From the NCBI RefSeq assembly GCF_050286925.1, contig NZ_JBFWFX010000003.1, forward strand, positions 124,001-188,000: 64,000 bases of DNA. Reading direction: 5' to 3'. Source of the DNA: Caloranaerobacter sp050286925 (lineage in GTDB: Bacteria; Bacillota; Clostridia; Tissierellales; Thermohalobacteraceae). The notes beneath the pieces are model-generated. The model had not been told where the DNA came from and did no database searches. It saw nothing but the letters and a program-made list of their open reading frames with translations. Of the stretch, positions 1 through 7,139 are shown piece by piece (position 1 is the stretch's first letter; every line of letters begins with the position of its first letter). The position numbers were made by a program, and so were the translations under genes.

Positions 1-1
1 A

Positions 2-853
2 GATAAGCAAAATCCAGTTAATATAGCTAAGGCTGCGATTGAATATGGCAAAAAAAATGGAAATGATGTTATTATTATAGATACAGCTGGTAGGCTTCAT
101 ATTGACGAAGATTTAATGAACGAACTAGAAAATATAAAAGATGAAGTAAAGCCGCATGAGATTTTACTTGTTGTAGATGCAATGACAGGACAGGATGCAG
201 TAACAGTAGCTAAGACTTTTGATGATAGATTAGGTATTAATGGTGTTATTTTGACCAAACTTGATGGAGATGCAAGAGGTGGTGCGGCTTTATCGATTAG
301 AGCTGTTACTCAAAAACCTATAAAGTTTGTTTGCATGGGTGAGAAGTTAGAGCAGATAGAGCCTTTCCATCCTGATAGAATGGCTTCAAGAATTTTAGGG
401 ATGGGGGATGTTCTGAGTCTTATCGAAAAAGCTCAAGCTAGTCTAGATGCTAAAAAGGCAATTGAATTAGAAAAGAAATTAAGAAGTCAACAGTTTACAC
501 TCGAGGATTTTCTTGAGCAATTACAGCAGATGAAAAATTTAGGACCTTTAGATCAGATATTAGAAATGATACCAGGCATAGGTTCTAAACAATTAAAAAA
601 TTTAAAAGTCGATGAAAAAGAGTTAGTTAAGATTGAGGCTATAATACAATCAATGACAAAGGAAGAAAGACAAAATCCATCTATTATAGATGGAAGCAGG
701 AGAAAAAGGATTGCTAAAGGTAGTGGTACATCGATTCAAGATGTAAATAGACTTTTAAAGCAATTTAAAGAAACTAAAAAAATGCTTAAGAAGATGGGTG
801 AAATGGAAAAAGCTATGAAAAAGGGTAAGTTTAAAATTCCATTTTTTAGATAG
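2..853 (+). CDS. ffh: Signal recognition particle protein Ffh, 3' part (5' end outside window)
   Basis: GTPase of the signal recognition particle, which binds signal sequences and 4.5S RNA and delivers ribosomes to FtsY at the membrane. The frame is open from base 2, so the start lies upstream; 283 residues are present, and about 160 should be missing compared with a usual Ffh of about 450. The fragment shows the G3 motif DTAGR near base 80, the G4-like TKLDGDARGG near base 255, and a methionine-rich M domain with PGIG and a basic C-terminal tail. It ends 26 bases before rpsP, the usual Firmicute order. Family identity is certain; only the N-terminal NG part is unseen. Confidence 0.97.
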   Translation, partial: DKQNPVNIAKAAIEYGKKNGNDVIIIDTAGRLHIDEDLMNELENIKDEVKPHEILLVVDAMTGQDAVTVAKTFDDRLGINGVILTKLDGDARGGAALSIRAVTQKPIKFVCMGEKLEQIEPFHPDRMASRILGMGDVLSLIEKAQASLDAKKAIELEKKLRSQQFTLEDFLEQLQQMKNLGPLDQILEMIPGIGSKQLKNLKVDEKELVKIEAIIQSMTKEERQNPSIIDGSRRKRIAKGSGTSIQDVNRLLKQFKETKKMLKKMGEMEKAMKKGKFKIPFFR

Positions 854-879
854 ATAAAATTTCAGAAGGAGGTGAAAGC

Positions 880-1149
880 ATGGCAGTAAAAATCAGACTA
901 ACAAGAATGGGATCTAAAAAGAAGCCTTTCTACAGAATAGTAGTAGCTGATTCACGTGCTCCTAGAGATGGAAAATACATTGAGCAGGTTGGATACTATA
1001 ACCCTGTTTCAAATCCAAAAGAGATTAAAATAGATGCTGAAAAAGCAATTAAATGGTTAAGAAATGGAGCTAAACCTACAGATACAGTTAATGATTTATT
1101 TAAGAAGAATGGTATTTATGAGAAATTAGAAGAGATTAAGAATGCTTAA
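880..1149 (+). CDS. rpsP: 30S ribosomal protein S16
   Basis: Small-subunit protein needed for 30S assembly. The 89 residues begin MAVKIRLTRMGSKKKPFYRI, the standard S16 N-terminus, and the length matches the family. The start is set by a strong AAGGAGGTG at 866-874, five bases before the ATG. It lies between ffh and khpA, probably co-transcribed with both, with a terminator only after khpA. Confidence 0.98.
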   Translation: MAVKIRLTRMGSKKKPFYRIVVADSRAPRDGKYIEQVGYYNPVSNPKEIKIDAEKAIKWLRNGAKPTDTVNDLFKKNGIYEKLEEIKNA

Positions 1150-1173
1150 TTCGATCTTGGGGGGTGTAGAAAA

Positions 1174-1404
1174 ATGGGTGAGTTAGTTGAAGTAATAGCT
1201 AAAGCTCTTGTAGACAGACCAGAAGAAGTACAAGTGAATGAAGTAGAAGGTACACAGTCAGTGATTATCGAGTTGAAAGTAGCCCCAGAAGATATGGGAA
1301 AAGTTATTGGGAAACAGGGTAGAATAGCAAAAGCTATAAGAACTGTCGTAAAGGCAGCAGCTACTAAGGAAAATAAAAGGGTTGTAGTTGAAATTATACA
1401 GTAA
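1174..1404 (+). CDS. khpA: KH-domain RNA-binding protein KhpA
   Basis: A 76-residue single-KH protein of the KhpA (YlqC) family. In other Firmicutes KhpA partners with KhpB and binds RNA, affecting cell division and envelope synthesis. The KH core is visible as GKVIGKQGRIAKAIR around residues 42-56, with GKQG as the GxxG loop. A G-rich ribosome binding site (GGGGGGTG) precedes the ATG. It is the last gene before a strong hairpin, so it closes the ffh-rpsP-khpA unit. KhpB is not in this window. Confidence 0.93.
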   Translation: MGELVEVIAKALVDRPEEVQVNEVEGTQSVIIELKVAPEDMGKVIGKQGRIAKAIRTVVKAAATKENKRVVVEIIQ

Positions 1405-1438
1405 AGGGATTAGTTCGTCTAATCCCTTTATTTCAATT
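1402..1438 (+). terminator. Rho-independent terminator after khpA
   Basis: A 12-bp perfect stem (TAAAGGGATTAG at 1402-1413 pairing with 1419-1430), a 5-base loop and a moderate T-rich tail. It overlaps the khpA stop codon. rimM begins about 60 bases further on, so rimM-trmD needs its own promoter or read-through; I saw no convincing promoter between them. Confidence 0.85.
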
Positions 1439-1499
1439 TTAGAATGAAAATATTTTTAAATGGATAGACTAAATTAAAACATTCAAAGGGGTATTGCCT

Positions 1500-1997
1500 A
1501 TGATGATAGATTTTATTAAAGTAGGTAAGATAATAAATACTCATGGTATTAAAGGAGAATTAAAAATATTTCCATTAACAGATGACATGACTAGATTTGA
1601 GGAACTAGAATATGTTTATATAGAAAAACGAAAAATTGAAATAGAGGATGTTTGGTATAAGAAAAACTTTGTTATGTTGAAATTTAAAGGCTTTGATAAT
1701 ATCAATGATGTTTTGTGCTTTAAAGGTAAGTATGTATATATAGATAAAGAAAATGCTATAGAATTACCAGAGGATACGTATTTTATATTTCAGATTATTG
1801 GTTTAAATGTTTATCTCAAAGACGGCAAATTTCTAGGTAAAATTAAAGATATTATACAGACAGGTAGTAATGATGTTTATGTGGTTAGAGATAACAGTAG
1901 AGAGTATCTTATACCAGCTATAAAAGAAGTTATTAAAGAGATAAATCTTGATGATAAAAAGATGATCATAGACCCACTAGAAGGAATGATAGAATGA
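1500..1997 (+). CDS. rimM: Ribosome maturation factor RimM
   Basis: 16S rRNA processing factor that binds S19 and helps mature the 30S head. The N-terminus (KVGKIINTHGIKGELKI) is typical of the RimM N-domain, and the C-terminal half carries the PRC-barrel-like segment around DVYVVRDNSREYLIPAIKEV. I chose the ATG at 1500 over an in-frame TTG at 1494 because AAAGGGG at 1485-1491 leaves only two bases before the TTG but eight before the ATG. The protein is about 165 residues. Its end overlaps trmD by four bases (ATGA), indicating translational coupling. Confidence 0.95.
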   Translation: MMIDFIKVGKIINTHGIKGELKIFPLTDDMTRFEELEYVYIEKRKIEIEDVWYKKNFVMLKFKGFDNINDVLCFKGKYVYIDKENAIELPEDTYFIFQIIGLNVYLKDGKFLGKIKDIIQTGSNDVYVVRDNSREYLIPAIKEVIKEINLDDKKMIIDPLEGMIE

Positions 1998-2725
1998 AAA
2001 TAGATATTTTAACATTGTTTCCAACTATGTTAGAGGAAGTTTTTAGTTATAGCATAATAGGTAGGGCAATAAAAAACAAATTAATAGAACTAAATTACAT
2101 TAACATAAGAGATTTTTCTGAAGATAAACATAAACGTGTTGATGATTATCCTTTTGGTGGTGGCCCTGGAATGGTTATGAAACCTGAGCCGATTTATAAA
2201 GCTATTGAGAGTGTGAGAAAGACTAATTCGAGGGTTATTTATCTTACACCAAAAGGAAAAGTATATAATCAAAATTTAGCAAAAGAGCTTTCAAAAGAAC
2301 AACACTTAATATTGCTTTGTGGTCATTATGAAGGAATTGATAATAGGATAGTAGAAAATTATATAGATGATGAAATTTCAATTGGAGATTATGTACTAAC
2401 TGGTGGAGAAATACCAGCTATGGTCGTAGTTGATTCAGTAGTAAGATTAATTCCAGGAGTTTTAAGTAGTGAAGAATCATTTGAAGAGGAATCACATTAT
2501 AATGGACTCTTAGAATATCCTCAATACACAAGACCAAGAGTATTTAGAGGACATGAGGTACCTGATGTTCTTTTGTCTGGGGACCATAAAAAGATAGAAG
2601 AATGGCGACTATATCAGTCATTAAAGCTTACTTATTTAAGAAGACCAGATTTAATTGACAAGGTAAAATTGACTGAAAAACAAAAAGAAATATTAAATAA
2701 AATAAAGGAAGAAATAAATATATAG
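1994..2725 (+). CDS. trmD: tRNA (guanine-37-N1) methyltransferase TrmD
   Basis: SPOUT-class enzyme that uses S-adenosylmethionine to make m1G37 in tRNA, preventing +1 frameshifts. The 243 residues start MKIDILTLFP and contain the cofactor-binding knot region: YLTPKGK, LCGHYEGIDNR and DYVLTGGEIPAMVVVD. The ATG overlaps the rimM stop, so the pair is probably coupled. Downstream is an independent promoter and leader for rplS. Confidence 0.98.
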   Translation: MKIDILTLFPTMLEEVFSYSIIGRAIKNKLIELNYINIRDFSEDKHKRVDDYPFGGGPGMVMKPEPIYKAIESVRKTNSRVIYLTPKGKVYNQNLAKELSKEQHLILLCGHYEGIDNRIVENYIDDEISIGDYVLTGGEIPAMVVVDSVVRLIPGVLSSEESFEEESHYNGLLEYPQYTRPRVFRGHEVPDVLLSGDHKKIEEWRLYQSLKLTYLRRPDLIDKVKLTEKQKEILNKIKEEINI

Positions 2726-2732
2726 AAATAAG

Positions 2733-2761
2733 TTGTATTTTATATATATTTATGCTATAAT
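2733..2761 (+). promoter_or_regulatory. Extended -10 SigA promoter for rplS
   Basis: TTGTAT at 2733-2738, a 17-base spacer and a perfect TATAAT at 2756-2761 preceded by TG (TGCTATAAT). Transcription would start near 2768, leaving a leader of about 64 bases before rplS. The -35 matches at three of six positions, but the extended -10 is excellent. Confidence 0.7.
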
Positions 2762-2767
2762 TACATG

Positions 2768-2831
2768 TGGCAAAACGGGCGGTCCTCTGCTTAAAATAGC
2801 ATGAACGTCTAGGAAGAAGGGAGGGGAAAAC
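2768..2831 (+). promoter_or_regulatory. Candidate L19 autoregulatory leader of rplS
   Basis: The predicted leader contains a small hairpin TGCT(2788-2791)-TAAAAT-AGCA(2798-2801), enclosed by TCCT (2783-2786) pairing with AGGA (2811-2814). It ends in a GGGAGGGG ribosome binding site. A ribosomal protein L19 leader family is known upstream of rplS in low-GC Gram-positives; position and compactness fit, but I could not test the match to that model. Confidence 0.45.
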
Positions 2832-3179
2832 ATGGACGTAATTAAACTAATAGAACAGGAACAAATAAGAGATGATATCCCTCAATTTAACGTTGGGGAC
2901 ACAGTTCAAGTACACTATAAAGTAAAAGAAGGAAACAGAGAAAGAATTCAAGTTTTTGAAGGTATTGTACTTAAAAGACAAGGTGGAGGTTCAAGAGAAA
3001 CTTTTACTGTAAGAAGAGTATCTTATGGTGTAGGTGTACAAAGAACATTCCCTGTTCATTCTCCAAGAATTGAGAAAATTGTTGTAACTAGAAAAGGTAA
3101 AGTAAGAAGAGCTAAACTAAATTATTTAATAGGTAAGGCTGGTAAAGCTGCAAGAGTTAAAGAAAAAAGAGAGTATTAA
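2832..3179 (+). CDS. rplS: 50S ribosomal protein L19
   Basis: Large-subunit protein at the 30S-50S interface. The 115 residues have the expected length, with the conserved core GDTVQVHYKVKEG, RIQVFEGIVLKRQGGG and GVGVQRTFPVHSP. It has its own promoter at 2733-2761 and its own terminator at 3183, so it looks monocistronic. Confidence 0.98.
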   Translation: MDVIKLIEQEQIRDDIPQFNVGDTVQVHYKVKEGNRERIQVFEGIVLKRQGGGSRETFTVRRVSYGVGVQRTFPVHSPRIEKIVVTRKGKVRRAKLNYLIGKAGKAARVKEKREY

Positions 3180-3182
3180 TTC

Positions 3183-3212
3183 GGGACTGATTTTCAGTCC
3201 CTATATTTATTT
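3183..3212 (+). terminator. Terminator after rplS
   Basis: GGGACTGA (3183-3190), loop TTT, TCAGTCCC (3194-3201), then a T-rich but interrupted tail. The stem is eight perfect pairs. Confidence 0.8.
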
Positions 3213-3285
3213 CAATAGATTATGAATACTAGATAAAAATTGAGTGATAATAGTTAACAAGTAGTTTTAAAGAGGGCGATGATGT

Positions 3286-4134
3286 ATGAATATAAATTGG
3301 TATCCAGGTCATATGAAAAAGACAAGAGAATTATTAAAAGCGAACTTAAAGCTTGTTGATATAGTTTTTGAATTACTAGATGCTAGAATACCTATTAGTA
3401 GTAAAAATCCTGATATTGAAAAGATTATTGGGAATAAACCTAGGGTTGTGATATTAAACAAATGTGATTTAGCAGATGATATAGCAAATGAAAAATGGAT
3501 TGATTATTATAGAAAAAAAAATATAACAGCTATTTTGATAAATGCAGCAAGAAATGTTGGGACTGAAAAAATTATTGAAGAAGCAAATAAAATATTAAAA
3601 GAAAAATTGCAAAAACTAAGAGCTAAAGGTATAAAACAAAAACCTGTAAGAGCTATGATTGTAGGTATACCTAATGTTGGGAAATCTACTCTAATAAATT
3701 CGTTATCTGGTAGAAAAAGTGCTAAGACAGGTAATCGTCCAGGAGTAACTAGAGGTAAACAATGGATAAAATTAAAAGGTAATCTAGAACTACTAGATAC
3801 TCCTGGTATATTATGGCCAAAGTTTGAAGATCAAAACGTGGGACTTAATTTAGCTTTTACAGGAGCAATTAAAGATGAGATTATGGATATTGAAACTTTA
3901 GCATTGAGACTAATAGAAAGACTTATTGGTGTAGCACCAGATAAGTTAATAAACAGATATGAAATTAAATTAGAAGGAAAAATGCCATTACAAGTAATGG
4001 AAGAAATAGCATTGAAAAGAGGTTGTATTTTAAAAGGTAGAGATATAGATTATTCAAGAGTTGCTCATTTAATTTTAGATGAGTTTAGGAAAGGAACTAT
4101 TGGCAAAATAACATTGGAATATCCGGAAAAATAG
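3286..4134 (+). CDS. rbgA: Ribosome biogenesis GTPase RbgA (YlqF)
   Basis: Circularly permuted GTPase that drives late 50S assembly in Firmicutes. The order of motifs shows the permutation: the G4 motif (ILNKCDLAD, about residue 56) comes before G1 (GIPNVGKST, about residue 127) and G3 (LLDTPGIL, about residue 168). The N-terminus MNINWYPGHMKK is characteristic. At 282 residues it has the family length. It precedes rnhB as in Bacillus. Confidence 0.97.
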   Translation: MNINWYPGHMKKTRELLKANLKLVDIVFELLDARIPISSKNPDIEKIIGNKPRVVILNKCDLADDIANEKWIDYYRKKNITAILINAARNVGTEKIIEEANKILKEKLQKLRAKGIKQKPVRAMIVGIPNVGKSTLINSLSGRKSAKTGNRPGVTRGKQWIKLKGNLELLDTPGILWPKFEDQNVGLNLAFTGAIKDEIMDIETLALRLIERLIGVAPDKLINRYEIKLEGKMPLQVMEEIALKRGCILKGRDIDYSRVAHLILDEFRKGTIGKITLEYPEK

Positions 4135-4161
4135 CCTTCCATAGAGGAAGGTTTATTTTTT
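4135..4161 (+). terminator. Terminator after rbgA
   Basis: CCTTCC (4135-4140), a 5-base loop, GGAAGG (4146-4151), then TTTATTTTTT. The hairpin starts directly after the rbgA stop codon. Confidence 0.82.
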
Positions 4162-4230
4162 AGAATCTTTATAAGTATAGTGAAGGATTTAGATAGGATG
4201 GATAGAATTTAAATATTATGGAGGGGTAAT

Positions 4231-4884
4231 ATGTTGACTATTGAAAGAGAACTATGGGAAAAAGGTTATGAGTATATTGCTTGTGTTGATGAAGTCGGAA
4301 GAGGATGTCTTGCTGGTGATGTAGTAGCTTGTGCAATAATTATGCCTAAAGATTTAGTTATTGAGGGTGTAAATGACTCTAAAAAGCTTTCTGCTAAAAA
4401 AAGGGAAAAACTATATGATATTATACTTGACAAAGCAATAGCAGTTGGAATTGGAGAAGTAGATTCTAAAACAATTGATAAAATAAATATAAAAAAGAGT
4501 GCTCAGTTGGCAATGAAAAAAGCGGTGATGTCATTAAGAGATAAAAATAACAATATTATAAAGCCAGATTTTATTCTGATAGATGCAGAAAAAATAGATG
4601 TTGACATACCTCAGATGAGTATAATAAAAGGAGATGCAAGATGTCATGGAATAGCAGCTGCTTCGATAGTTGCAAAAGTTTATAGAGATAGGAAATGTAT
4701 AGAATGGGCCGAAAAATATGAAGGCTATGGATTTGAGCAACATAAAGGGTATGCAACTAAAAAACATAGGGAAGCAATAAGAATACTAGGGCCTTCACCA
4801 ATACATAGGTTAAGTTTTCTTAAAAATATTTTAGAAAAAGAAAAGCAACTTGATTTATTTGGTGATATCTATGAGAATAGATAA
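4231..4884 (+). CDS. rnhB: Ribonuclease HII
   Basis: Cleaves RNA in RNA-DNA hybrids and at single ribonucleotides in DNA. The first catalytic block CVDEVGRGCLAGDVVA is near residue 18, further acidic residues lie in FILIDAEKID, and AAASIVAKVYRDR is the conserved helix. The 217 residues fit the family. GGAGGGG precedes the ATG. Its 3' end overlaps the next gene's start by 14 bases, so the two are probably translated together. Confidence 0.96.
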   Translation: MLTIERELWEKGYEYIACVDEVGRGCLAGDVVACAIIMPKDLVIEGVNDSKKLSAKKREKLYDIILDKAIAVGIGEVDSKTIDKINIKKSAQLAMKKAVMSLRDKNNNIIKPDFILIDAEKIDVDIPQMSIIKGDARCHGIAAASIVAKVYRDRKCIEWAEKYEGYGFEQHKGYATKKHREAIRILGPSPIHRLSFLKNILEKEKQLDLFGDIYENR

Positions 4885-6247
4885 ACAGATGCAAATTTTT
4901 ATAAATACGAAACTTAATAGTAAATTATATAAAGACAGTATTATCAGAGGTAGAATAATAGATATATCAGAAGACATTGTATCTATTGATTTGGGTAATG
5001 GTGATATTATTAAAGCGAGTACTTTGATCTCTTTAGAACAGTATAAAAATAAAATTCTAAATTTTTTTGTTAAAGACTTAACAGATAGTAATATAGTATT
5101 AACTCCATTAGAAAGGGAAGATATTTTTATAAATGATAAGGAAACATTTATTAAGGCATTACTAGAAAGCAATAATTTAAGTATGAACAAGGAAAATATA
5201 GAAATTATTGAGAATCTAATTAAATTTAAAATGCCGTTAAATAAAGAAACGATAGAAAAAGTTATAAAAATACTAAATAAAATAAGGAATTTGATAAATA
5301 CTGAAGAAAATGAAAAGATTAAGTATTTAGGCACTAATAAGCACATGATGTCAGATAATATACTTAGATTCTTAAAGGAAAGTATTAAAACTGAAAAAGT
5401 ATCATATGAGAATGATATTTCTAAAAGCGATATAATAACTGACAAAATTCGCGATGAATTAATAAATATCCTAAAAGGAAGTAAAATTACACCAGATATT
5501 GTTAAAAAAGTAGTTTTTCTTTTAAAATCAGAAATTGAAATTAGTTTAAATAATTTAAAGTTTTTGAATGAGTTAATTAATAATGGTAGTTTTATTGAAA
5601 GAGATTTAGAAGAGTTTTTAGTTACTTTACATGAAAAAAATATTATTAGTGATAAAGAATTTAAAAATTTAAAAATTAGTTTAAATAATCTGGTTATTAA
5701 ATTTAATGAAAAAGATAAAAAATTACTAAAAACTTATTATAGAAATTTGAGACAATTGTTTAAAAAGTTAGAATTAATATTACATGAAAGAGATAAAGTA
5801 TCAGATGAAGTTCTTGATAAATTTCAAATTCTGAAAGACAAGATTATTTTCTTAAATAAACTTAATGAAAATGCTACTTTTATATATTATCCATTCTATT
5901 TTACAGATAAAAGTGAATTGATAAATAAATTTTATATTTTAGATAAAAGAAAATTTAAAGGCAAAAGAGAAAATTTGAATATAATGATTTCTTTACAAAC
6001 TAATAGATTTGATAAAATAAAAATATTAGCCAATATAGTTAGAGATAGTATTACAATTAGTTTTTATATGAATAAGAGTAGTTATATAAAGATTTTTGAA
6101 AAAAATGAATATAAGTTGAAAGATGCTCTAATTGAATGTGGTTATAACAAAGTATTTATAAATTATATAAATGGAGAAGATGTTGACCCTCTTGATGTTC
6201 TATCTGATAAAGATGTTAAGAATTATTTATTAGATATAAGGGTGTGA
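4871..6247 (+). CDS. YlqG-like protein, possible FliK-type C-terminal domain
   Basis: A 458-residue, Lys/Asn/Ile-rich protein at the position of Bacillus ylqG (between rnhB and ylqH). I chose ATG 4871, with GGTGAT just upstream, over a TTG at 4850 that has no ribosome binding site. The N-terminus contains a short beta-rich segment (SIIRGRIIDISEDIVSIDLG); the middle is helical and charged. The last 100 residues (LNIMISLQTNRFDKIKILAN, then SITISFYMNKS and a terminal helix) have the alternating pattern of the FliK C-terminal hook-length domain. That similarity is my inference from pattern. No signal peptide or membrane segment is visible. It runs into the FlhB-C-like gene, and function is unknown. 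Confidence 0.7.
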   Translation: MRIDKQMQIFINTKLNSKLYKDSIIRGRIIDISEDIVSIDLGNGDIIKASTLISLEQYKNKILNFFVKDLTDSNIVLTPLEREDIFINDKETFIKALLESNNLSMNKENIEIIENLIKFKMPLNKETIEKVIKILNKIRNLINTEENEKIKYLGTNKHMMSDNILRFLKESIKTEKVSYENDISKSDIITDKIRDELINILKGSKITPDIVKKVVFLLKSEIEISLNNLKFLNELINNGSFIERDLEEFLVTLHEKNIISDKEFKNLKISLNNLVIKFNEKDKKLLKTYYRNLRQLFKKLELILHERDKVSDEVLDKFQILKDKIIFLNKLNENATFIYYPFYFTDKSELINKFYILDKRKFKGKRENLNIMISLQTNRFDKIKILANIVRDSITISFYMNKSSYIKIFEKNEYKLKDALIECGYNKVFINYINGEDVDPLDVLSDKDVKNYLLDIRV

Positions 6248-6252
6248 TATAT

Positions 6253-6534
6253 TTGAAAAATAAAAATAAAAAAATTGCAGTCGCACTTAAATATGATAAG
6301 AATGATATTGCACCTAGAGTTATTGCTAAAGGCAAGGGAGAAATTGCTGAAAAAATTATCCAAAAAGCAGAAAAAGAGGGTATTAAGACAATTGAAAATG
6401 AAAATTTAGTTGAAGATTTAATCAGTTTAGAAATAGGGCAAGCTATACCAGAGAAGTTATATATGGCTGTAGCAGAAATACTAGCTTTTGTATATGAATT
6501 AGATAAGAAAAAAGGTGAGAAGTTTGAAAAATAA
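6253..6534 (+). CDS. ylqH: Stand-alone FlhB C-terminal-like protein (YlqH family)
   Basis: A 93-residue protein equivalent to the cytoplasmic C-terminal fragment of FlhB released by autocleavage. It matches full-length FlhB in this window closely: both have AVALKYDK, a VIAKGK segment, and IGQ.IPE.LY.AVAEILA. It begins almost exactly where FlhB is cut and lacks the NPTH cleavage motif and all membrane segments. TTG 6253 is preferred over GTG 6244 because AAGGGTG at 6238-6244 sits eight bases upstream. It overlaps or abuts the FliK-like gene. In Bacillus the same pair exists with no firm role. Confidence 0.85.
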   Translation: MKNKNKKIAVALKYDKNDIAPRVIAKGKGEIAEKIIQKAEKEGIKTIENENLVEDLISLEIGQAIPEKLYMAVAEILAFVYELDKKKGEKFEK

Positions 6535-6877
6535 AATTACTGGAATTATAGGAGAAAAATTAGCTGTTAATTATTTAATTAAAAATAATTATAAGATAAT
6601 AGATAGAAATTTTAAATGCAAGTTAGGAGAAATCGATATAATTGCTGCTATAGATGATATGATAGTATTCATAGAGGTTAAAACTAGAAAGAGTTCTAGT
6701 TATGGTTATCCATATGAAGCAGTTACAGTAAATAAACAACAGAAAATAATAAAAACTGCTTATTCATACATAAAACTGAAAAAAATAATGAATAAACAAT
6801 ATAGATTTGATATTATAGAAATATTTTTAGATAAAAATATTAGGATAAATCATATACAAAATGCTTTTTGGATATAA
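6524..6877 (+). CDS. yraN: YraN family (UPF0102) putative endonuclease-like protein
   Basis: About 117 residues. The PD-(D/E)xK nuclease-like core is visible as LGEIDIIAAIDDMIVFIEVK around residues 33-52, where E and D of GEID and E/K of IEVK are the expected catalytic positions. TTG 6524 follows AAAGGTGAG at 6511-6519; a GTG at 6515 sits inside that site and is less likely. The start overlaps the ylqH end by 11 bases. A strong terminator follows. Cellular function in this family is unsettled. Confidence 0.9.
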   Translation: MKNKITGIIGEKLAVNYLIKNNYKIIDRNFKCKLGEIDIIAAIDDMIVFIEVKTRKSSSYGYPYEAVTVNKQQKIIKTAYSYIKLKKIMNKQYRFDIIEIFLDKNIRINHIQNAFWI

Positions 6878-6906
6878 ATGCACAATTTGTTGTGCATTTT
6901 TTCTTT
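6876..6906 (+). terminator. Terminator after yraN
   Basis: A 10-bp perfect stem AAATGCACAA (6876-6885) with TTGTGCATTT (6890-6899), loop TTTG, and a T-rich tail. It ends the rnhB-ylqG-ylqH-yraN unit. Confidence 0.88.
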
Positions 6907-6941
6907 ATAGTATTATTTGCTACTTATTGTTGTTATTTATG

Positions 6942-7014
6942 TATTACCCAGGTAATAATTATTGAATTAAAATTTTCAATAATATATCATAATTAATCTT
7001 ATCATAAATGATAA
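6942..7014 (+). promoter_or_regulatory. comM promoter flanked by three inverted repeats
   Basis: A possible promoter reads TTGAAT (6962-6967), 17 bases, TATCAT (6985-6990). Around it lie three inverted repeats: TATTACC-CA-GGTAATA (6942-6957), ATTATTGAA (6958-6966) with TTCAATAAT (6975-6983), and TTATCAT-AA-ATGATAA (6999-7014). The second covers the -35, and the third sits at the expected transcription start. These could be operators. The 7015-7139 leader that follows shows no recognisable element apart from the AAAGGGGAG ribosome binding site at its end. Confidence 0.45.
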
Positions 7015-7139
7015 AAACCAACTTTACCAACATTTTTATAAAAAACACATTTGTCAAGAGTATAAAGAAAAAAAGAAGGAAATTCAATTCATTTATTGAA
7101 GTATATAAACGTAAGAAAATAAAGGGGAGATTGGAAATA

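Noticed and set aside
4855..5445. 196-residue antisense open frame opposite the ylqG-like gene
   Set aside because: Low-complexity Ser/Leu/Ile sequence mirroring AT-rich codons; no start signal and it conflicts with a coherent operon.
7008..7139. N-terminal extension of ComM by 44 residues
   Set aside because: Basic, unconserved-looking sequence with no ribosome binding site; ATG 7140 has a strong site and the normal family N-terminus.
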